Assembly (NCBI GenBank): GCA_030431455.1
Contig: JAUIJE010000014.1
Span: 141,335 to 205,334, forward strand
Length of the DNA: 64,000 bases
Direction: 5' to 3'
DNA from: a bacterium
Lineage (GTDB): Bacteria > Myxococcota > UBA727 > JAUIJE01
Shown: in pieces, positions 45,100 through 54,435 of the stretch
Position numbering within the stretch: position 1 is the first letter of the stretch
Layout: the number at the start of each line of letters is the position of its first letter
Translations under genes and position numbers: made by a program
The notes under the pieces: model-generated
What the model was told of the DNA's origin: nothing
Database searches by the model: none
What the model saw: the letters and a program-made list of their open reading frames with translations, nothing else

Positions 45100-46025
45100 G
45101 GCGCCATCCGGCGCCGGCGCAGCCAGAGCGCAGGGAGCAATACCGCCGCGAACGATCCGCCCCCCACCGGGCAGCCGGACCCGGCGCCGTCGCCTTCGGG
45201 CTCGGGCTGGGCTTCGGGCTCGGGCTGGGCTTCAGGCTCGGGCTGGGCCTCGGGCTCGGGCTGGGCCTCGGGCTCGGGCTGGTTGGCCAAAAGCTCGTCG
45301 GTCTCGTCGAGGAACGGCTGGATGAAGCTGTCCACGTGGATGTCCACCCGCACCATGGTGGTGTCTTGGCCGCACACCGAGCCGGCGTGGATGATGCCCG
45401 CGACCTCGCCCTCGAGGAACGCCGAACCGCCGCTGTCCCCAAAACACGACCCGCCTTGCCCCCCAAAGGTGGTGAAGAACGCTTCGTTCATCCATTCGAT
45501 GGGGCTTTGCACCTCGCGTTTTTGGCCTTCGAATTCATTGTCATTGGATCGGCCGAACCCGACCATGGTCACCTGGTCGCCGTAGTGGCTGTTGTTGAGC
45601 GGCGCGGTGCGAAACGGGGTCGGGTCCACCGGCGCGGCTTGGCTCAACCGCAGCAAGCCCACGTCGTACCAGGCCCCCGCGCCGTCCCCTTGTTGCCAGT
45701 TGGGGTGCAGGACCTCGCGGCCCACCGTGACCTGTTGGCCGCCCTCCCAAATGGAGTCCCCGAACAGCACATTCAAAAACCCGCCGCTGTTGCCGTCGAG
45801 ACAATGCGACGCGGTCATCACCACCCAGGGATGGATCAACGTGCCGGTGCAGAAGACATTGCCGCCGCCGTTGACCAGCCCGACGGTGCCGGGATACCCG
45901 CTGGTCAGCGTGCCGTTGTAAATCGCCTGGTCGGTCTGGGCTTGTTGCGCCACGTCCCAATCAGACGGCGCACACGCGGCCAGCGCCGCCGCCCACACCA
46001 GGCCAAGTCCTCGCCAACACTTCAT
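45096..46025 (-). CDS. Trypsin-like serine protease with MYXO-CTERM-like tail, copy 1
   Basis: 309 residues. Near-identical architecture and register to the downstream copy: Cys18, His74, Asp121, Ser198, five PEPEAQ repeats, then SGCPVGGGS, helix and LRRRRM. Long blocks are identical between the two (IYNGTLTSGYPGTVGLVNGG; LNVLFGDSIWEGGQQVTVGR), so they arose by recent tandem duplication. They differ mostly near the substrate-binding region (residues 145-190), perhaps reflecting different specificity. Promoter region faces the phospholipase-D gene. Confidence 0.9.
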   Translation of the reverse strand: MKCWRGLGLVWAAALAACAPSDWDVAQQAQTDQAIYNGTLTSGYPGTVGLVNGGGNVFCTGTLIHPWVVMTASHCLDGNSGGFLNVLFGDSIWEGGQQVTVGREVLHPNWQQGDGAGAWYDVGLLRLSQAAPVDPTPFRTAPLNNSHYGDQVTMVGFGRSNDNEFEGQKREVQSPIEWMNEAFFTTFGGQGGSCFGDSGGSAFLEGEVAGIIHAGSVCGQDTTMVRVDIHVDSFIQPFLDETDELLANQPEPEAQPEPEAQPEPEAQPEPEAQPEPEGDGAGSGCPVGGGSFAAVLLPALWLRRRRMAP

Positions 46026-46127
46026 TTTCCGCCTCCGGCAACCCTATGGTGGTATCGCACCACCCTGATTGTTCAACTGGATCCCCCCGCGCCCCGGGCG
46101 CGGCCCGGCGCGGAAGGCCGCCTCTGC

Positions 46128-47366
46128 ATGCCCTCGGACAACCAACGGGACCTGATCGGACTGCTCGACCGCCGCCAGCACCCTGGCTCCCGGGCCCGGG
46201 ACCGGTTCATTCGGTTGTGGGGCACGACCTTGGCCCGGCTCACCCGCCTGGGCGGACTGTCCGATCACAACCGGGTCACGCTCTACACAGATGGCGACGA
46301 CGCCTTCGCCGCGATGCTCGCGGCGATGGAGAAGGCCCAAAAACGCGTGTGGCTCGAGACCTACATCTACGAGCCCGACCGGCTTGGCCACAAGGTGCTC
46401 GACGCCCTGGTCGCGGCCCGGCAGCGGGGCGCGGACGTGGTGCTCATCGTCGACGACATCGGGTCGGGCACCGCCCCGGAGAAGTTTTTTGCCCCGTTGC
46501 GCGAGGCGGGGGGCGAGGTGCTGCGCTTCAACCCCGCGCGGTTGTTTCGCCGGCCCCGCGGGGGGCGGGTGACCTCACGGCTCACCCGCGATCACCGCAA
46601 GATCCTCATCGTCGACGACGACATCGGCTTCACCGGGGGCATGAATGTGTCCGAGGACTACGCGGGGGAGAAGCTCGGCAACGGCCGCTTTCGCGACACC
46701 CACATGTGTCTGCAAGGCCCCGGGGTGCGCGACCTGATGGACATTTTTATGGAGAGCGCCCAGGACGCGGACGATCGGGTGGCGCTCGATCCCCGGCGGG
46801 GCCCGGACGGGCGGCCGGGCGCGGTGATGGTCCAGGTGTTGCGATCCAACGTCGTGCGCGGTCGGTTGCACATCCAACGCGCGCTGCGCCAAGTCATCCA
46901 GCGCAGCGTGGTGCGGTGTTATTTGACCAGCCCGTACTTCCTGCCCCCCAAACGGTTGATGAAGGCGATGATGCGCGCGGCCCGTCGGGGGGTCGATGTG
47001 CGGGTGCTCACCGCCGGGGTCAGCGACGTGCCGATCATGCACGCGGCGTCGCAGGCGGTGTACCGGCCGTTGTTGAAGGCGGGGGTGCGGCTGTTCGAAT
47101 ACCATGCGCGCACCCTGCACGCGAAGACCGCGGTGGTGGACGCGGTGTACGCGTCGGTGGGCAGCTTCAACCTCGACTACTGGTCGGCCCGGCGGAATCA
47201 CGAGGTCAACGTGGCGATTTTGCATGTGGACGTGGCCGAGTCGTTGGAGCAGCAGTTCTCGGTGGACGTGGCCGGGGCGGTGGAGATCACCCTCGACGAG
47301 GTCAAACGGCGTACACTGTGGCAACGCTTCGTGTCGTGGTGCGCCTACCAGCTGGCGCGGCTTTGA
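46128..47366 (+). CDS. Cardiolipin-synthase-like phospholipase D protein
   Basis: 412 residues from ATG 46128. Two HKD motifs: TRDHRKILIVDDDIGFTGG (first) and RTLHAKTAVVDAVYASVGSF (second), each HxK(x)4D. No N-terminal membrane helices are seen, so it resembles the ClsB/ClsC-type group. It would form cardiolipin or a similar phospholipid by transphosphatidylation. The small membrane protein gene follows after 10 bp and is probably co-transcribed. Confidence 0.9.
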   Translation: MPSDNQRDLIGLLDRRQHPGSRARDRFIRLWGTTLARLTRLGGLSDHNRVTLYTDGDDAFAAMLAAMEKAQKRVWLETYIYEPDRLGHKVLDALVAARQRGADVVLIVDDIGSGTAPEKFFAPLREAGGEVLRFNPARLFRRPRGGRVTSRLTRDHRKILIVDDDIGFTGGMNVSEDYAGEKLGNGRFRDTHMCLQGPGVRDLMDIFMESAQDADDRVALDPRRGPDGRPGAVMVQVLRSNVVRGRLHIQRALRQVIQRSVVRCYLTSPYFLPPKRLMKAMMRAARRGVDVRVLTAGVSDVPIMHAASQAVYRPLLKAGVRLFEYHARTLHAKTAVVDAVYASVGSFNLDYWSARRNHEVNVAILHVDVAESLEQQFSVDVAGAVEITLDEVKRRTLWQRFVSWCAYQLARL

Positions 47367-47376
47367 AGGGGGAGAT

Positions 47377-47844
47377 GTGAGCGGGGAAATGGGGCATAGC
47401 GGGAGCTCGGCGGCCACGCCGTCGGTGGACCATCGACAAGTCGAGGCCGAGCGCGCGGAGGAGCGGTTTCGCCGGGCCTGGCGCTTCGCTCAGGCGGTGC
47501 TCGGGGTCATGCTGTTGTGGCAAGCGGTCAACGTCGTGCTCGCGCTGATGTCCCCCGGCGGCGGCTTCGGCGGGGTGGTGTTCTTGGTGGTGTTGGGCGC
47601 GGCGTTTGTGCGCTTGTGGCACCGCCGGGTGGCGGGGGCCCGCATGACTTACTTCGTGTTCATCTTTTTTGGGCTGTTCAAGTTGTTGATGCTGGGGGTG
47701 ATGCTGCTCGCGGTCTTCGGGGGGAAGATCCACAGCGACACCCTGTGGGCGGTGGTCGCCCTCAACGTAGTGTTTCCGTCGCTGGGGTTTGTGGCCGCGC
47801 TGATGATGGCCCGGGCCGACTTCACCCAGCATTGCTACAACTGA
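47377..47844 (+). CDS. Small membrane protein
   Basis: 155 residues. Start GTG 47377 chosen because AAGGGGGAG precedes it; ATG 47389 is the alternative. Three to four hydrophobic helices (AVLGVMLLWQAVNVVLALMS; GGVVFLVVLGAAFVRLW; YFVFIFFGLFKLLMLGVMLL; WAVVALNVVFPSLGFVAALM). No motif. Follows the phospholipase-D gene by 10 bp. Confidence 0.7.
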   Translation: MSGEMGHSGSSAATPSVDHRQVEAERAEERFRRAWRFAQAVLGVMLLWQAVNVVLALMSPGGGFGGVVFLVVLGAAFVRLWHRRVAGARMTYFVFIFFGLFKLLMLGVMLLAVFGGKIHSDTLWAVVALNVVFPSLGFVAALMMARADFTQHCYN

Positions 47845-47863
47845 CGCCGGTGGCGGTGCCCCG

Positions 47864-48775
47864 ATGAAGAGCTTCGTGGATCTGACCTCCGCCGCGGCCG
47901 CGGGCGATGCCGCCGCCGCCGATGCGTTGCGGTCCCAGCTCGGTCACGACGAGGCCAACCTCCAGCTCATTGCAGAGGCATTGCACACCCACGCCCCCGA
48001 CGCCGTGGCCGGTTACGCCGAAGGCCCCTGGGCGGGCGAGGTAGACCTCGCGGCCCAGGCCTACGCGGTGGTGCTCCAAGACGCGTGGGGCTGGGATCTC
48101 CCCGTCGAGGACGCGTTGTTGTTCGCGCCGTTTGCCGCCCGGCACCGGGCGGCGGTGGGCACATCCGGGCCGGCGGGGGCGGCGGGTCTGGCCCAGGATC
48201 TGCGCGCCATCGCGGCCCAAGCCGCGGCCTTTGTCGACGACATGGCGGCGGTGCGCGCGGCGCAGGCCGGCTGCCCGGGGTCGCCGCTGGAGCTGGCCGG
48301 GCTGCGGCGGTTGGAGAAGGCCTGCGGGGGGTCGCTGTCGGGGGTGCGGGTGCTCGAGCTCGGCTGCGCCGAAGGCGCGCTCCTCGACGAGATGGCGGCC
48401 CGGGGGGCGGAGGTCACGGGCAACGATGTGTTGCCGCAGACCACGCGCCACGCGTTTGTCGCCGGCGACTTCTTGGAGGCCACGTTCCCGGGCGCGCCCT
48501 TTGACGCGGTGTTGGCGGTGGCGCTGTTCGAGGCGGGGTCGGGCATCGAACACGAGGCGGACGTGACCCTGTCCCGCTTGGCCCAATTGGTGCGCCCGGG
48601 GGGCGTGGTGGTGGTGGAGAACATCGCCCTGCCGTTGATGTGGACGGTGGCGGAGGCGGCCGAGGCCGGCTTCGACCGGATGGACGTCGAGGTCTGGACC
48701 CCGGTGACCCAGATGCAGCGGCAGGTGGCGTTCGCCCAAGGGGGCCGCGGGGCCGCGATGCGCAAAAGGGAATAG
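47864..48775 (+). CDS. SAM-dependent methyltransferase
   Basis: 303 residues. The C-terminal half (~residues 155-290) has the class I methyltransferase fold: motif I VRVLELGCAEGALLDEMAAR, acidic loop VTGNDV, and VRPGGVVVVENIALP as the post-II region. The N-terminal ~150 residues are an Ala-rich helical domain of unknown role. The substrate cannot be told from the sequence. Confidence 0.85.
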   Translation: MKSFVDLTSAAAAGDAAAADALRSQLGHDEANLQLIAEALHTHAPDAVAGYAEGPWAGEVDLAAQAYAVVLQDAWGWDLPVEDALLFAPFAARHRAAVGTSGPAGAAGLAQDLRAIAAQAAAFVDDMAAVRAAQAGCPGSPLELAGLRRLEKACGGSLSGVRVLELGCAEGALLDEMAARGAEVTGNDVLPQTTRHAFVAGDFLEATFPGAPFDAVLAVALFEAGSGIEHEADVTLSRLAQLVRPGGVVVVENIALPLMWTVAEAAEAGFDRMDVEVWTPVTQMQRQVAFAQGGRGAAMRKRE

Positions 48776-48781
48776 CGACCG

Positions 48782-49993
48782 CTACTCGTAGCGGAGAGCG
48801 TCGATGGGGTTGAGCCGGGCCGCGCGGGCGGCGGGGTAGAGGCCGAAGACCACGCCCACGCTGGCCGAGAACACAAACGCGAGCAGGATCGCCCACAGGG
48901 GAATGTAGGGCGGGGGGAAGTCGGGGACGACGAGGGTGGCGATCCAGCTCACGCCGTAGCCCACGAAAATCCCGATCACGCCCCCCACAAGTCCCAGCAG
49001 GGTCGCCTCCACCAAAAACTGCGCGAGGATGTCCTGGGGGGTCGCGCCCAATGCCATGCGAATGCCGATCTCCCGGGTGCGCTCGGTGACGGACACGAGC
49101 ATGATGTTCATGATCCCGATGCCCCCGACGAGCAACGCCACGCCCACGATGGCGATGACCACCCAGGTGGCGATGCCGGTGATGTTGCCCACGGTGGACA
49201 GAAGCTCGGACTGGGTCACGATCTGAAAATCGTCGGGGTCACCGGGGGGGATGTTGTGGGTGCTGCGCAGCACCCGGCGAATCTCTTCGGTGGACCGCTC
49301 CACGTCGTCGGTGGTGTTGAGCTTGACCAGCAACATGCCCCCGCCGCGTTTGCCCCCCAGGCTCACCGCGGTCTGGTGGGGCACGATCGCAGCCCGGTCG
49401 AAGGGTTGGCCAAAGGCGTTGATGCCGTCCTTCTGTTCCATCACCCCGATGACCTCGAAGGGCACGCCATAGAGGCGCACGGTGGTGCCCACCGGCCGGA
49501 TGAGGCCGAGGTCCTCGACGAGGTCGGGGCCGATGACCACCACCCGCGACTTGGCCTTGTCGTCGAAGGCGTTGAAAAAACGCCCTTGGTCCACATAATG
49601 GTTCTGGATCTCTGGATAGCGGGCGGAGGTGGGCATCAACACCACGTCGAACACGGTCTGGCCCCGGAACTGCACCGCCCGGCGGTCAAAAAAGAACGGG
49701 CTGGTGGCGAGCACGGTCTCGACCCGGGACTGGATCGCGTCCGCGTCTTCGTCGTCGAGCTCGGGGCGGGTCTTGATCTGTTTGGTGGCCGAGGGGTTGC
49801 CGCTGACCACGAACAAAAAGCCCGCGCCCAGCCCCTCGAGCTGGGAGGTGTAGATGAAGAAAACGCCCTGTACGATGGAGACCACCGCGATCACGGCCAT
49901 GACCCCGAAAATAATGCCAAGCGTGGTCAAGAACGCCCGCAGGCGATTCTGTACGATGGAGCGCAGGGCCTCGCGCAGGATCTCAATCCACAT
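48782..49993 (-). CDS. MacB-type ABC transporter permease
   Basis: 403 residues. N-terminal helix (AFLTTLGIIFGVMAVIAVVS), a large periplasmic MacB-PCD domain (~residues 45-260), then three helices with the FtsX signature (GGIGIMNIMLVSVTERTREI, GIRMALGAT). The ATPase is a separate gene. It starts inside the ATPase gene (11-nt overlap). With the adaptor and ATPase it forms a tripartite-type efflux or lipoprotein-handling pump. Confidence 0.95.
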   Translation of the reverse strand: MWIEILREALRSIVQNRLRAFLTTLGIIFGVMAVIAVVSIVQGVFFIYTSQLEGLGAGFLFVVSGNPSATKQIKTRPELDDEDADAIQSRVETVLATSPFFFDRRAVQFRGQTVFDVVLMPTSARYPEIQNHYVDQGRFFNAFDDKAKSRVVVIGPDLVEDLGLIRPVGTTVRLYGVPFEVIGVMEQKDGINAFGQPFDRAAIVPHQTAVSLGGKRGGGMLLVKLNTTDDVERSTEEIRRVLRSTHNIPPGDPDDFQIVTQSELLSTVGNITGIATWVVIAIVGVALLVGGIGIMNIMLVSVTERTREIGIRMALGATPQDILAQFLVEATLLGLVGGVIGIFVGYGVSWIATLVVPDFPPPYIPLWAILLAFVFSASVGVVFGLYPAARAARLNPIDALRYE

Positions 49994-50741
49994 GGGCGGC
50001 CCCCCGGGCTTCGCGTTCGGCGGCGGCGGCTTTCTCCGGCAAGGGGGTCCCGTCCCGGGTGTCCTCGACGACCTTGCCGTCGAGCAGCCGGATGGTGCGG
50101 TGGCAGCGCTCGGCGACCTCGGGCTCGTGGGTCACGATGATCACGGTGCGGCCTTGCTCCTCGGGGAGGGCCACCAGCAGGTCGAGGATCTCGAGGCTGG
50201 TCTTGGAGTCGAGGTTGCCGGTGGGCTCGTCGGCGAGGATCATGTGCGGCTTGCCCACCAACGCCCGGGCGATGGCCACCCGCTGGCGCTGGCCGCCGCT
50301 CATCTCGTTGGGGCGGTGCAGGGCCCGGTCCGCGAGCCCGACGATGCCGAGGGCCTCTTGGGCCGCCGCCTCCCGGGCCTTGGGGGTGAGCCGGCCTTCG
50401 CGCCGGTAGAGCAACGGCAGGGCGACGTTCTCCAATGCCGTTTGGCGGGGGAGCAAATGAAAGCTCTGGAACACAAACCCGATGGTGCGGTTGCGCACGT
50501 GGGCCAGCTGCTCGTCGTCGAGCACGCTCACGTCCTGGCCGGCCAGCGCGTAGCGACCGGACGTGGGGCTGTCGAGACAACCGAGCACGTTCATGAGGGT
50601 GGACTTGCCCGAGCCCGACTGGCCGATGATCGCGACCAGCTCGCCCGCTTCGATGCGCAAGCTCACCCCGTCGAGGGCGCGCACCACCTCGCCCCCCATT
50701 TCATAGGTGCGGTACACGTCGTCGAGCTCGATGAGGCTCAT
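49983..50741 (-). CDS. ABC transporter ATP-binding protein (MacB/LolD type)
   Basis: 252 residues. Walker A GQSGSGKST, Q-loop FVFQSFHLLP, signature LSGGQ-type EMSGGQRQR, Walker B MILADEPTGNLDS and H-loop VTHEPE are all present, and the NLDS tail is typical of LolD/MacB ATPases. Overlaps the adaptor gene by 4 nt and the permease gene by 11 nt, so the three are translationally coupled. Confidence 0.97.
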   Translation of the reverse strand: MSLIELDDVYRTYEMGGEVVRALDGVSLRIEAGELVAIIGQSGSGKSTLMNVLGCLDSPTSGRYALAGQDVSVLDDEQLAHVRNRTIGFVFQSFHLLPRQTALENVALPLLYRREGRLTPKAREAAAQEALGIVGLADRALHRPNEMSGGQRQRVAIARALVGKPHMILADEPTGNLDSKTSLEILDLLVALPEEQGRTVIIVTHEPEVAERCHRTIRLLDGKVVEDTRDGTPLPEKAAAAEREARGAAHVD

Positions 50742-52009
50742 CGGTCCGCGTCCCCGGTCTTGTCGGTGTCGTCCATGACCTTGATCGCGTCCCCGTCGTG
50801 GAGCGAGACCAGCGCCCGGTAGGGCCCGGTGACCACCCGGTCGTCGGCGTCCAGGCCTTGTTCGATCGCCACCCGGTCGCCGTCGGCCGGACCCAATGTG
50901 ACTTCACGAAGGGCGACGGCGAGCCCGAACGCGCCTTGGCTGGCCACATACACCCGGTCCTTCTTTTCCTTGTCCGCGGGCAACACCGCGCTCAGGGGGA
51001 TCACCACCGCGTCGTCGAGCCGGGCCACCTCGATCTCGGCGTCGACGCTCATCCCGCTCAGCAACTTCTCGCCGGGGTCGAGCTTGACCCAGGCGGGGAA
51101 AAACACCGCCCCGCTTTGTTCTTTGCCCAGCAGGCCCACCCGCTCGAGCACGCCGCTGACCGCGTCGTCCTTGCCGCTCTGGGGGGACAGCACCGTCTTT
51201 TGCCCCGCGGCCAGCCGGGTCACATCGATCTCGTCGACGCTGAGCTCGGCCACCAAGTCGGTCAGGTCCGCCACCACCACCTCATCGGTGCTCGCCGACG
51301 CGGTGGCGCCAAACCCGAGCCCCCCGAGCGCGGCGGTGTCGGTCACGCTCGTCCCGAGCGAGCCCACCACTTGGCCGACCTCGACCCCCACCGCCACCGC
51401 GGTGCCGGTCAACGGCGAGTGCACCACCGACTTCTCGAGGGTGTCCTGGGCCCGGGCGAGCTCGATCTGGGTGCGCTCGAGGTTGGCGCGGGCCGAGGCG
51501 GTGTCGGCCTGGGAGAGGGCGAGGCGGTTCTGTCCCATCACCATTTGTTCTTTGCTCACCGCGCCCCGCTCGACGAGCTTGGCGTCGCGATCGAGCTGGC
51601 GCGCGGCCTCTTTTTCCACCAGCTCGGCGCGCTGCACCACGGTCTCGGCGCTTTTCACCGCCGCGCGCAGGGTGCGCCGGTTCTGGCGGAGCTGTTCGTC
51701 TTCGAGGGTGAACAGCACCTGGCCCTGTTCGACCGTCTGCCCCTCGGCCACGTCGACGGACTTGATGCGGCCGGAGATCTCCGGCCCCACCGACACCTGC
51801 CGGCGGGCCCGCACCCGGCCCTGGGCCCGGACCACGCTCTTGAGGCTCTCGCGTTGGGCGGTGGCCAAGCGCACGGCCACCGCATCGTCGTCGGCGGACC
51901 GGGTCAGGGCCACGATCACCAGGCCCGCGGTGAGCACCAAAAACACCACCACCCACAGTCGCAGGCGCGACCGGTCGCGTTTTTCGGCGGGGGGCGGGGT
52001 GTCGGCCAT
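50738..52009 (-). CDS. Periplasmic adaptor (membrane-fusion) protein
   Basis: 423 residues from ATG 52009. One N-terminal membrane helix (LWVVVFLVLTAGLVIVAL), a biotinyl-lipoyl-like domain (GRIKSVDVAEGQTVEQGQVL) split by a long coiled-coil hairpin (~residues 100-190), then beta-barrel and membrane-proximal domains (AELSVDEIDVTRLAAGQ; VVIPLSAVLP). This is the MacA-like adaptor of the pump, first in the operon. Confidence 0.93.
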   Translation of the reverse strand: MADTPPPAEKRDRSRLRLWVVVFLVLTAGLVIVALTRSADDDAVAVRLATAQRESLKSVVRAQGRVRARRQVSVGPEISGRIKSVDVAEGQTVEQGQVLFTLEDEQLRQNRRTLRAAVKSAETVVQRAELVEKEAARQLDRDAKLVERGAVSKEQMVMGQNRLALSQADTASARANLERTQIELARAQDTLEKSVVHSPLTGTAVAVGVEVGQVVGSLGTSVTDTAALGGLGFGATASASTDEVVVADLTDLVAELSVDEIDVTRLAAGQKTVLSPQSGKDDAVSGVLERVGLLGKEQSGAVFFPAWVKLDPGEKLLSGMSVDAEIEVARLDDAVVIPLSAVLPADKEKKDRVYVASQGAFGLAVALREVTLGPADGDRVAIEQGLDADDRVVTGPYRALVSLHDGDAIKVMDDTDKTGDADR

Positions 52010-52102
52010 TCGGAGCGCGATTCTGCCGAAATCAACGCCCCGTCGCGAACAAAACGTCCCGCGCTTGATTCTCCCGGCGGATGGGGCAGTCTGACGCGGC
52101 GT

Positions 52103-53356
52103 ATGGCCGCGTTTTTGTCGCTGTTTGTGGTGCTCCATGCGGCCCTGCCAGGCCAGCCGGGGCCGCCGGTCAAGCGCCGCATGTTGATCGTGACCCCCCA
52201 AGAAGATCTCAGCGGGACCGACGCGCTGTACGGGGCGTTGTCGGCCCGGGGCGAAGAGGTGGCCGAGCCCGCGGATCGGTACGGGGTCGACCAACCGGTG
52301 CCGCCGGGGGCCTTCGACCGGGTGCGCATCGACGCGGTGCGGGACCGGATGGTGGAGGCGAAGGCCGCGCTGCGGGAGTTTCGCTACCCCGAGGCGCGGA
52401 CCGCGCTGGCTGATGCAGAGACATTGCTGCTGCGGGCCGAGCGGCCTGAGCTGCATTTGGCCCTCTACCGCGATCTGTTGTTGATGCGGGCCGGCCTCGA
52501 CGTCGTCGAGGGCGACGCCCGCCAGGCCGAGGACGACCTGTTGTTGGTCTCGCGCATCGATCCCACCCTCGAGGAGCTGCACCCGGGGCTGTACCCGCCG
52601 CCGCTGGTCGAGGCCTACGCCAAGGTGGTGGCCCAGGCCCAGACCGCGGGCACCGGGGTGGTGGTGGTGGTGCCCCGGGTGCCCCCCCAGGAGCGGGCCG
52701 CGGTGTGGCTCGACGGGGGCCGCGTCGAGGACGGCCGGGCCACATTGACATTGCCGGCGGGGCCCCACCTGTTGTCCATGGGCGCGGCGGGTCGGCTCAC
52801 CGTGACCCGCCGGCTCGACGTGGTGGGGGGCAGCTCCACCGTGCTCGAGCCGTTTCTGCCCCCCGAGGGGGCGGGGCAAGCGCGCACCGCGGCCCGGGAC
52901 GCGATGCGGGGGGAGATGTTCCCCGATGCCCGGCAATCGTCTGCAGAGACATTGTTGGACACCACCGGCACCACTACGTTGGTGTGGCGGGGGGTGGAAG
53001 AAATCTATGTCTATGAGCGCGGCCGCTTGGTGGGCCCTTTGGCCCGGGGCAAGACCCCCCTCGACGACGCGTCCGCGGTGCTGACCGCGTTGGCCCAGGC
53101 GCCCGACCCGGTTCAGACCGCCCTGCGCAGCACCCAAAGCGGCCTCGGGCCGGTCGCGCCCCCCGAGGACGACGGCACCACCGTGCAGGTGGTGGTGGGG
53201 GTCTCGGCCGCGGCCGGGGGGCTCGGGCTGGTGGCGGTGGCCAGCGGGGTGGCGGGCACGGTGGGGTATTTGTGGTGGTTGCTGTCGCGACCGGCCAACC
53301 CCGAACCGCCCACCCGGCCGATCATCATTTCTTGTTGCGGACCGAAGGGCGACTGA
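52103..53356 (+). CDS. Envelope protein of unknown function
   Basis: 417 residues from ATG 52103. Signal peptide (MAAFLSLFVVLHAALPG). A helical, possibly TPR-like stretch follows (RMVEAKAALREFRYPEARTA, LADAETLLLRAERPELHLAL). Next is a PEGA-like sheet (AAVWLDGGRVEDGRATLTLP, AGPHLLSMGAAGRL), and near the end a hydrophobic Gly/Ala helix. It runs opposite to the efflux adaptor. Its TGA shares one base with the next ATG. It contains two copies of the CAnnnnCATTG motif. Confidence 0.75.
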   Translation: MAAFLSLFVVLHAALPGQPGPPVKRRMLIVTPQEDLSGTDALYGALSARGEEVAEPADRYGVDQPVPPGAFDRVRIDAVRDRMVEAKAALREFRYPEARTALADAETLLLRAERPELHLALYRDLLLMRAGLDVVEGDARQAEDDLLLVSRIDPTLEELHPGLYPPPLVEAYAKVVAQAQTAGTGVVVVVPRVPPQERAAVWLDGGRVEDGRATLTLPAGPHLLSMGAAGRLTVTRRLDVVGGSSTVLEPFLPPEGAGQARTAARDAMRGEMFPDARQSSAETLLDTTGTTTLVWRGVEEIYVYERGRLVGPLARGKTPLDDASAVLTALAQAPDPVQTALRSTQSGLGPVAPPEDDGTTVQVVVGVSAAAGGLGLVAVASGVAGTVGYLWWLLSRPANPEPPTRPIIISCCGPKGD

Positions 53357-54432
53357 TGAGACCGCGCTGGGGATGGCTGTTGCTGGTGGCGGTGGGGGCG
53401 GGGCTCTTGTCCCTCGCGGGCTGCCCGCCGCTGTACGACGTGCCCACCCGGCGCAACCCCACGCGCATCTTCGTCAACCTCGCGTTTTCCCAAAGTTGCG
53501 GCACCGACCCGCGCCAGTACGACACCAGCTGTCTTGGTGCAGTGGCATTGACGATCGACGCCGAACGCTCCTTGGAAAACCAAACCAAGTGCGCGGCCAT
53601 CGCCCCGCCCGACAACCTGGACGATTTGGTGAACAGCGGCTTCTCCGAGGTGCTCATCGGGTCGTTGGCCAACCAGGGCAAGGCGACCCTCGAGGTGCGC
53701 GGGCTGCACACCAAAGGCTTGGCCCCCGGCACCGATGTGTGCGCCAACCCCAACGACCAAGAGCGGTGGCTGTGGTGGGGGCAAAGCGAAGAGATCGACC
53801 TCGACGACTACCAGGACGCGGACGCCGGGGGCTACACCATCAACGTGCTCATCGATTGCCGGGACTGCGAAAACGGCTGCGTCAACTATGGCACCGACCA
53901 ATGTCCCTTGACCCCGCTGTCGTACTGCGTGCCCGGCACCGCGACCCTGGCCTGTGACAAGCCGTGCGAGGTCGACCAGGACTGCTACGAAGGCGCGGTG
54001 GCGTGCAACCAAGACACCGGTCGCTGCGACCCCGACCTCGGGGTCGAGGTCGGGGAGCTGTGCGCGCCCTGCGAGCGCAACAGCGACTGCCGCGAACAGG
54101 ACGGCTACGCCTGCGTGGGCAAACCCGGCGAGACCATGGGCATCTGCGCCCACCGGTGCCCGGACAACGAGACCCGGTGCCCGCGCGCCACCAGCTGCCG
54201 CCGGCTGTACGACAAGATCTGGCCCATCGGGGCGCCGGTCGCCCCCGACGCGGGCTTGGACGCCGGCTTCGACGCGGGCCTCGACGCGGGTCTCGACGCG
54301 GGTCTCGACGCGGGCCCCCCCGACGCGGGTCTCGACGCGGGTCTCGACGCTGGTCTCGACGCGGGTCTCGACGCGGGCCCGCCCGACGCGGGTCTCGACG
54401 CGGGCCTCGACGCGGGCGCGCCCGACGCGTGA
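53356..54432 (+). CDS. Cys-rich lipoprotein with GLDA-repeat tail
   Basis: 358 residues. ATG 53356 overlaps the preceding TGA by one base (TGATG). Lipobox SLAGC. The centre is Cys-rich with EGF-like spacing (CDKPCEVDQDCYEGAVACNQ; CAPCERNSDCREQDGYACVG; CAHRCPDNETRCPRATSC). The last ~60 residues are a low-complexity GLDA/GPPDA repeat rich in Asp. It is probably exposed at the cell surface, with the repeat as stalk or anchor. Function unknown. Confidence 0.8.
   Translation: MRPRWGWLLLVAVGAGLLSLAGCPPLYDVPTRRNPTRIFVNLAFSQSCGTDPRQYDTSCLGAVALTIDAERSLENQTKCAAIAPPDNLDDLVNSGFSEVLIGSLANQGKATLEVRGLHTKGLAPGTDVCANPNDQERWLWWGQSEEIDLDDYQDADAGGYTINVLIDCRDCENGCVNYGTDQCPLTPLSYCVPGTATLACDKPCEVDQDCYEGAVACNQDTGRCDPDLGVEVGELCAPCERNSDCREQDGYACVGKPGETMGICAHRCPDNETRCPRATSCRRLYDKIWPIGAPVAPDAGLDAGFDAGLDAGLDAGLDAGPPDAGLDAGLDAGLDAGLDAGPPDAGLDAGLDAGAPDA
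54247..54429 (+). repeat. 12-bp-period repeat coding for GLDA units
   Basis: About fifteen units of GACGCGGGTCTC-type sequence (Asp-Ala-Gly-Leu), interrupted by PPDA and APDA units. The DNA is more uniform than in the Gly-Asp array, so length polymorphism by recombination or slippage is plausible. Confidence 0.8.
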
Positions 54433-54435
54433 CCG

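Noticed and set aside
50738..53356. Extended overlapping frames on both strands around the efflux adaptor
   Set aside because: The N-terminal extensions have no domain and lie antisense to the true start of the opposite gene; the ATGs at 52009 and 52103 give clean membrane and signal segments.
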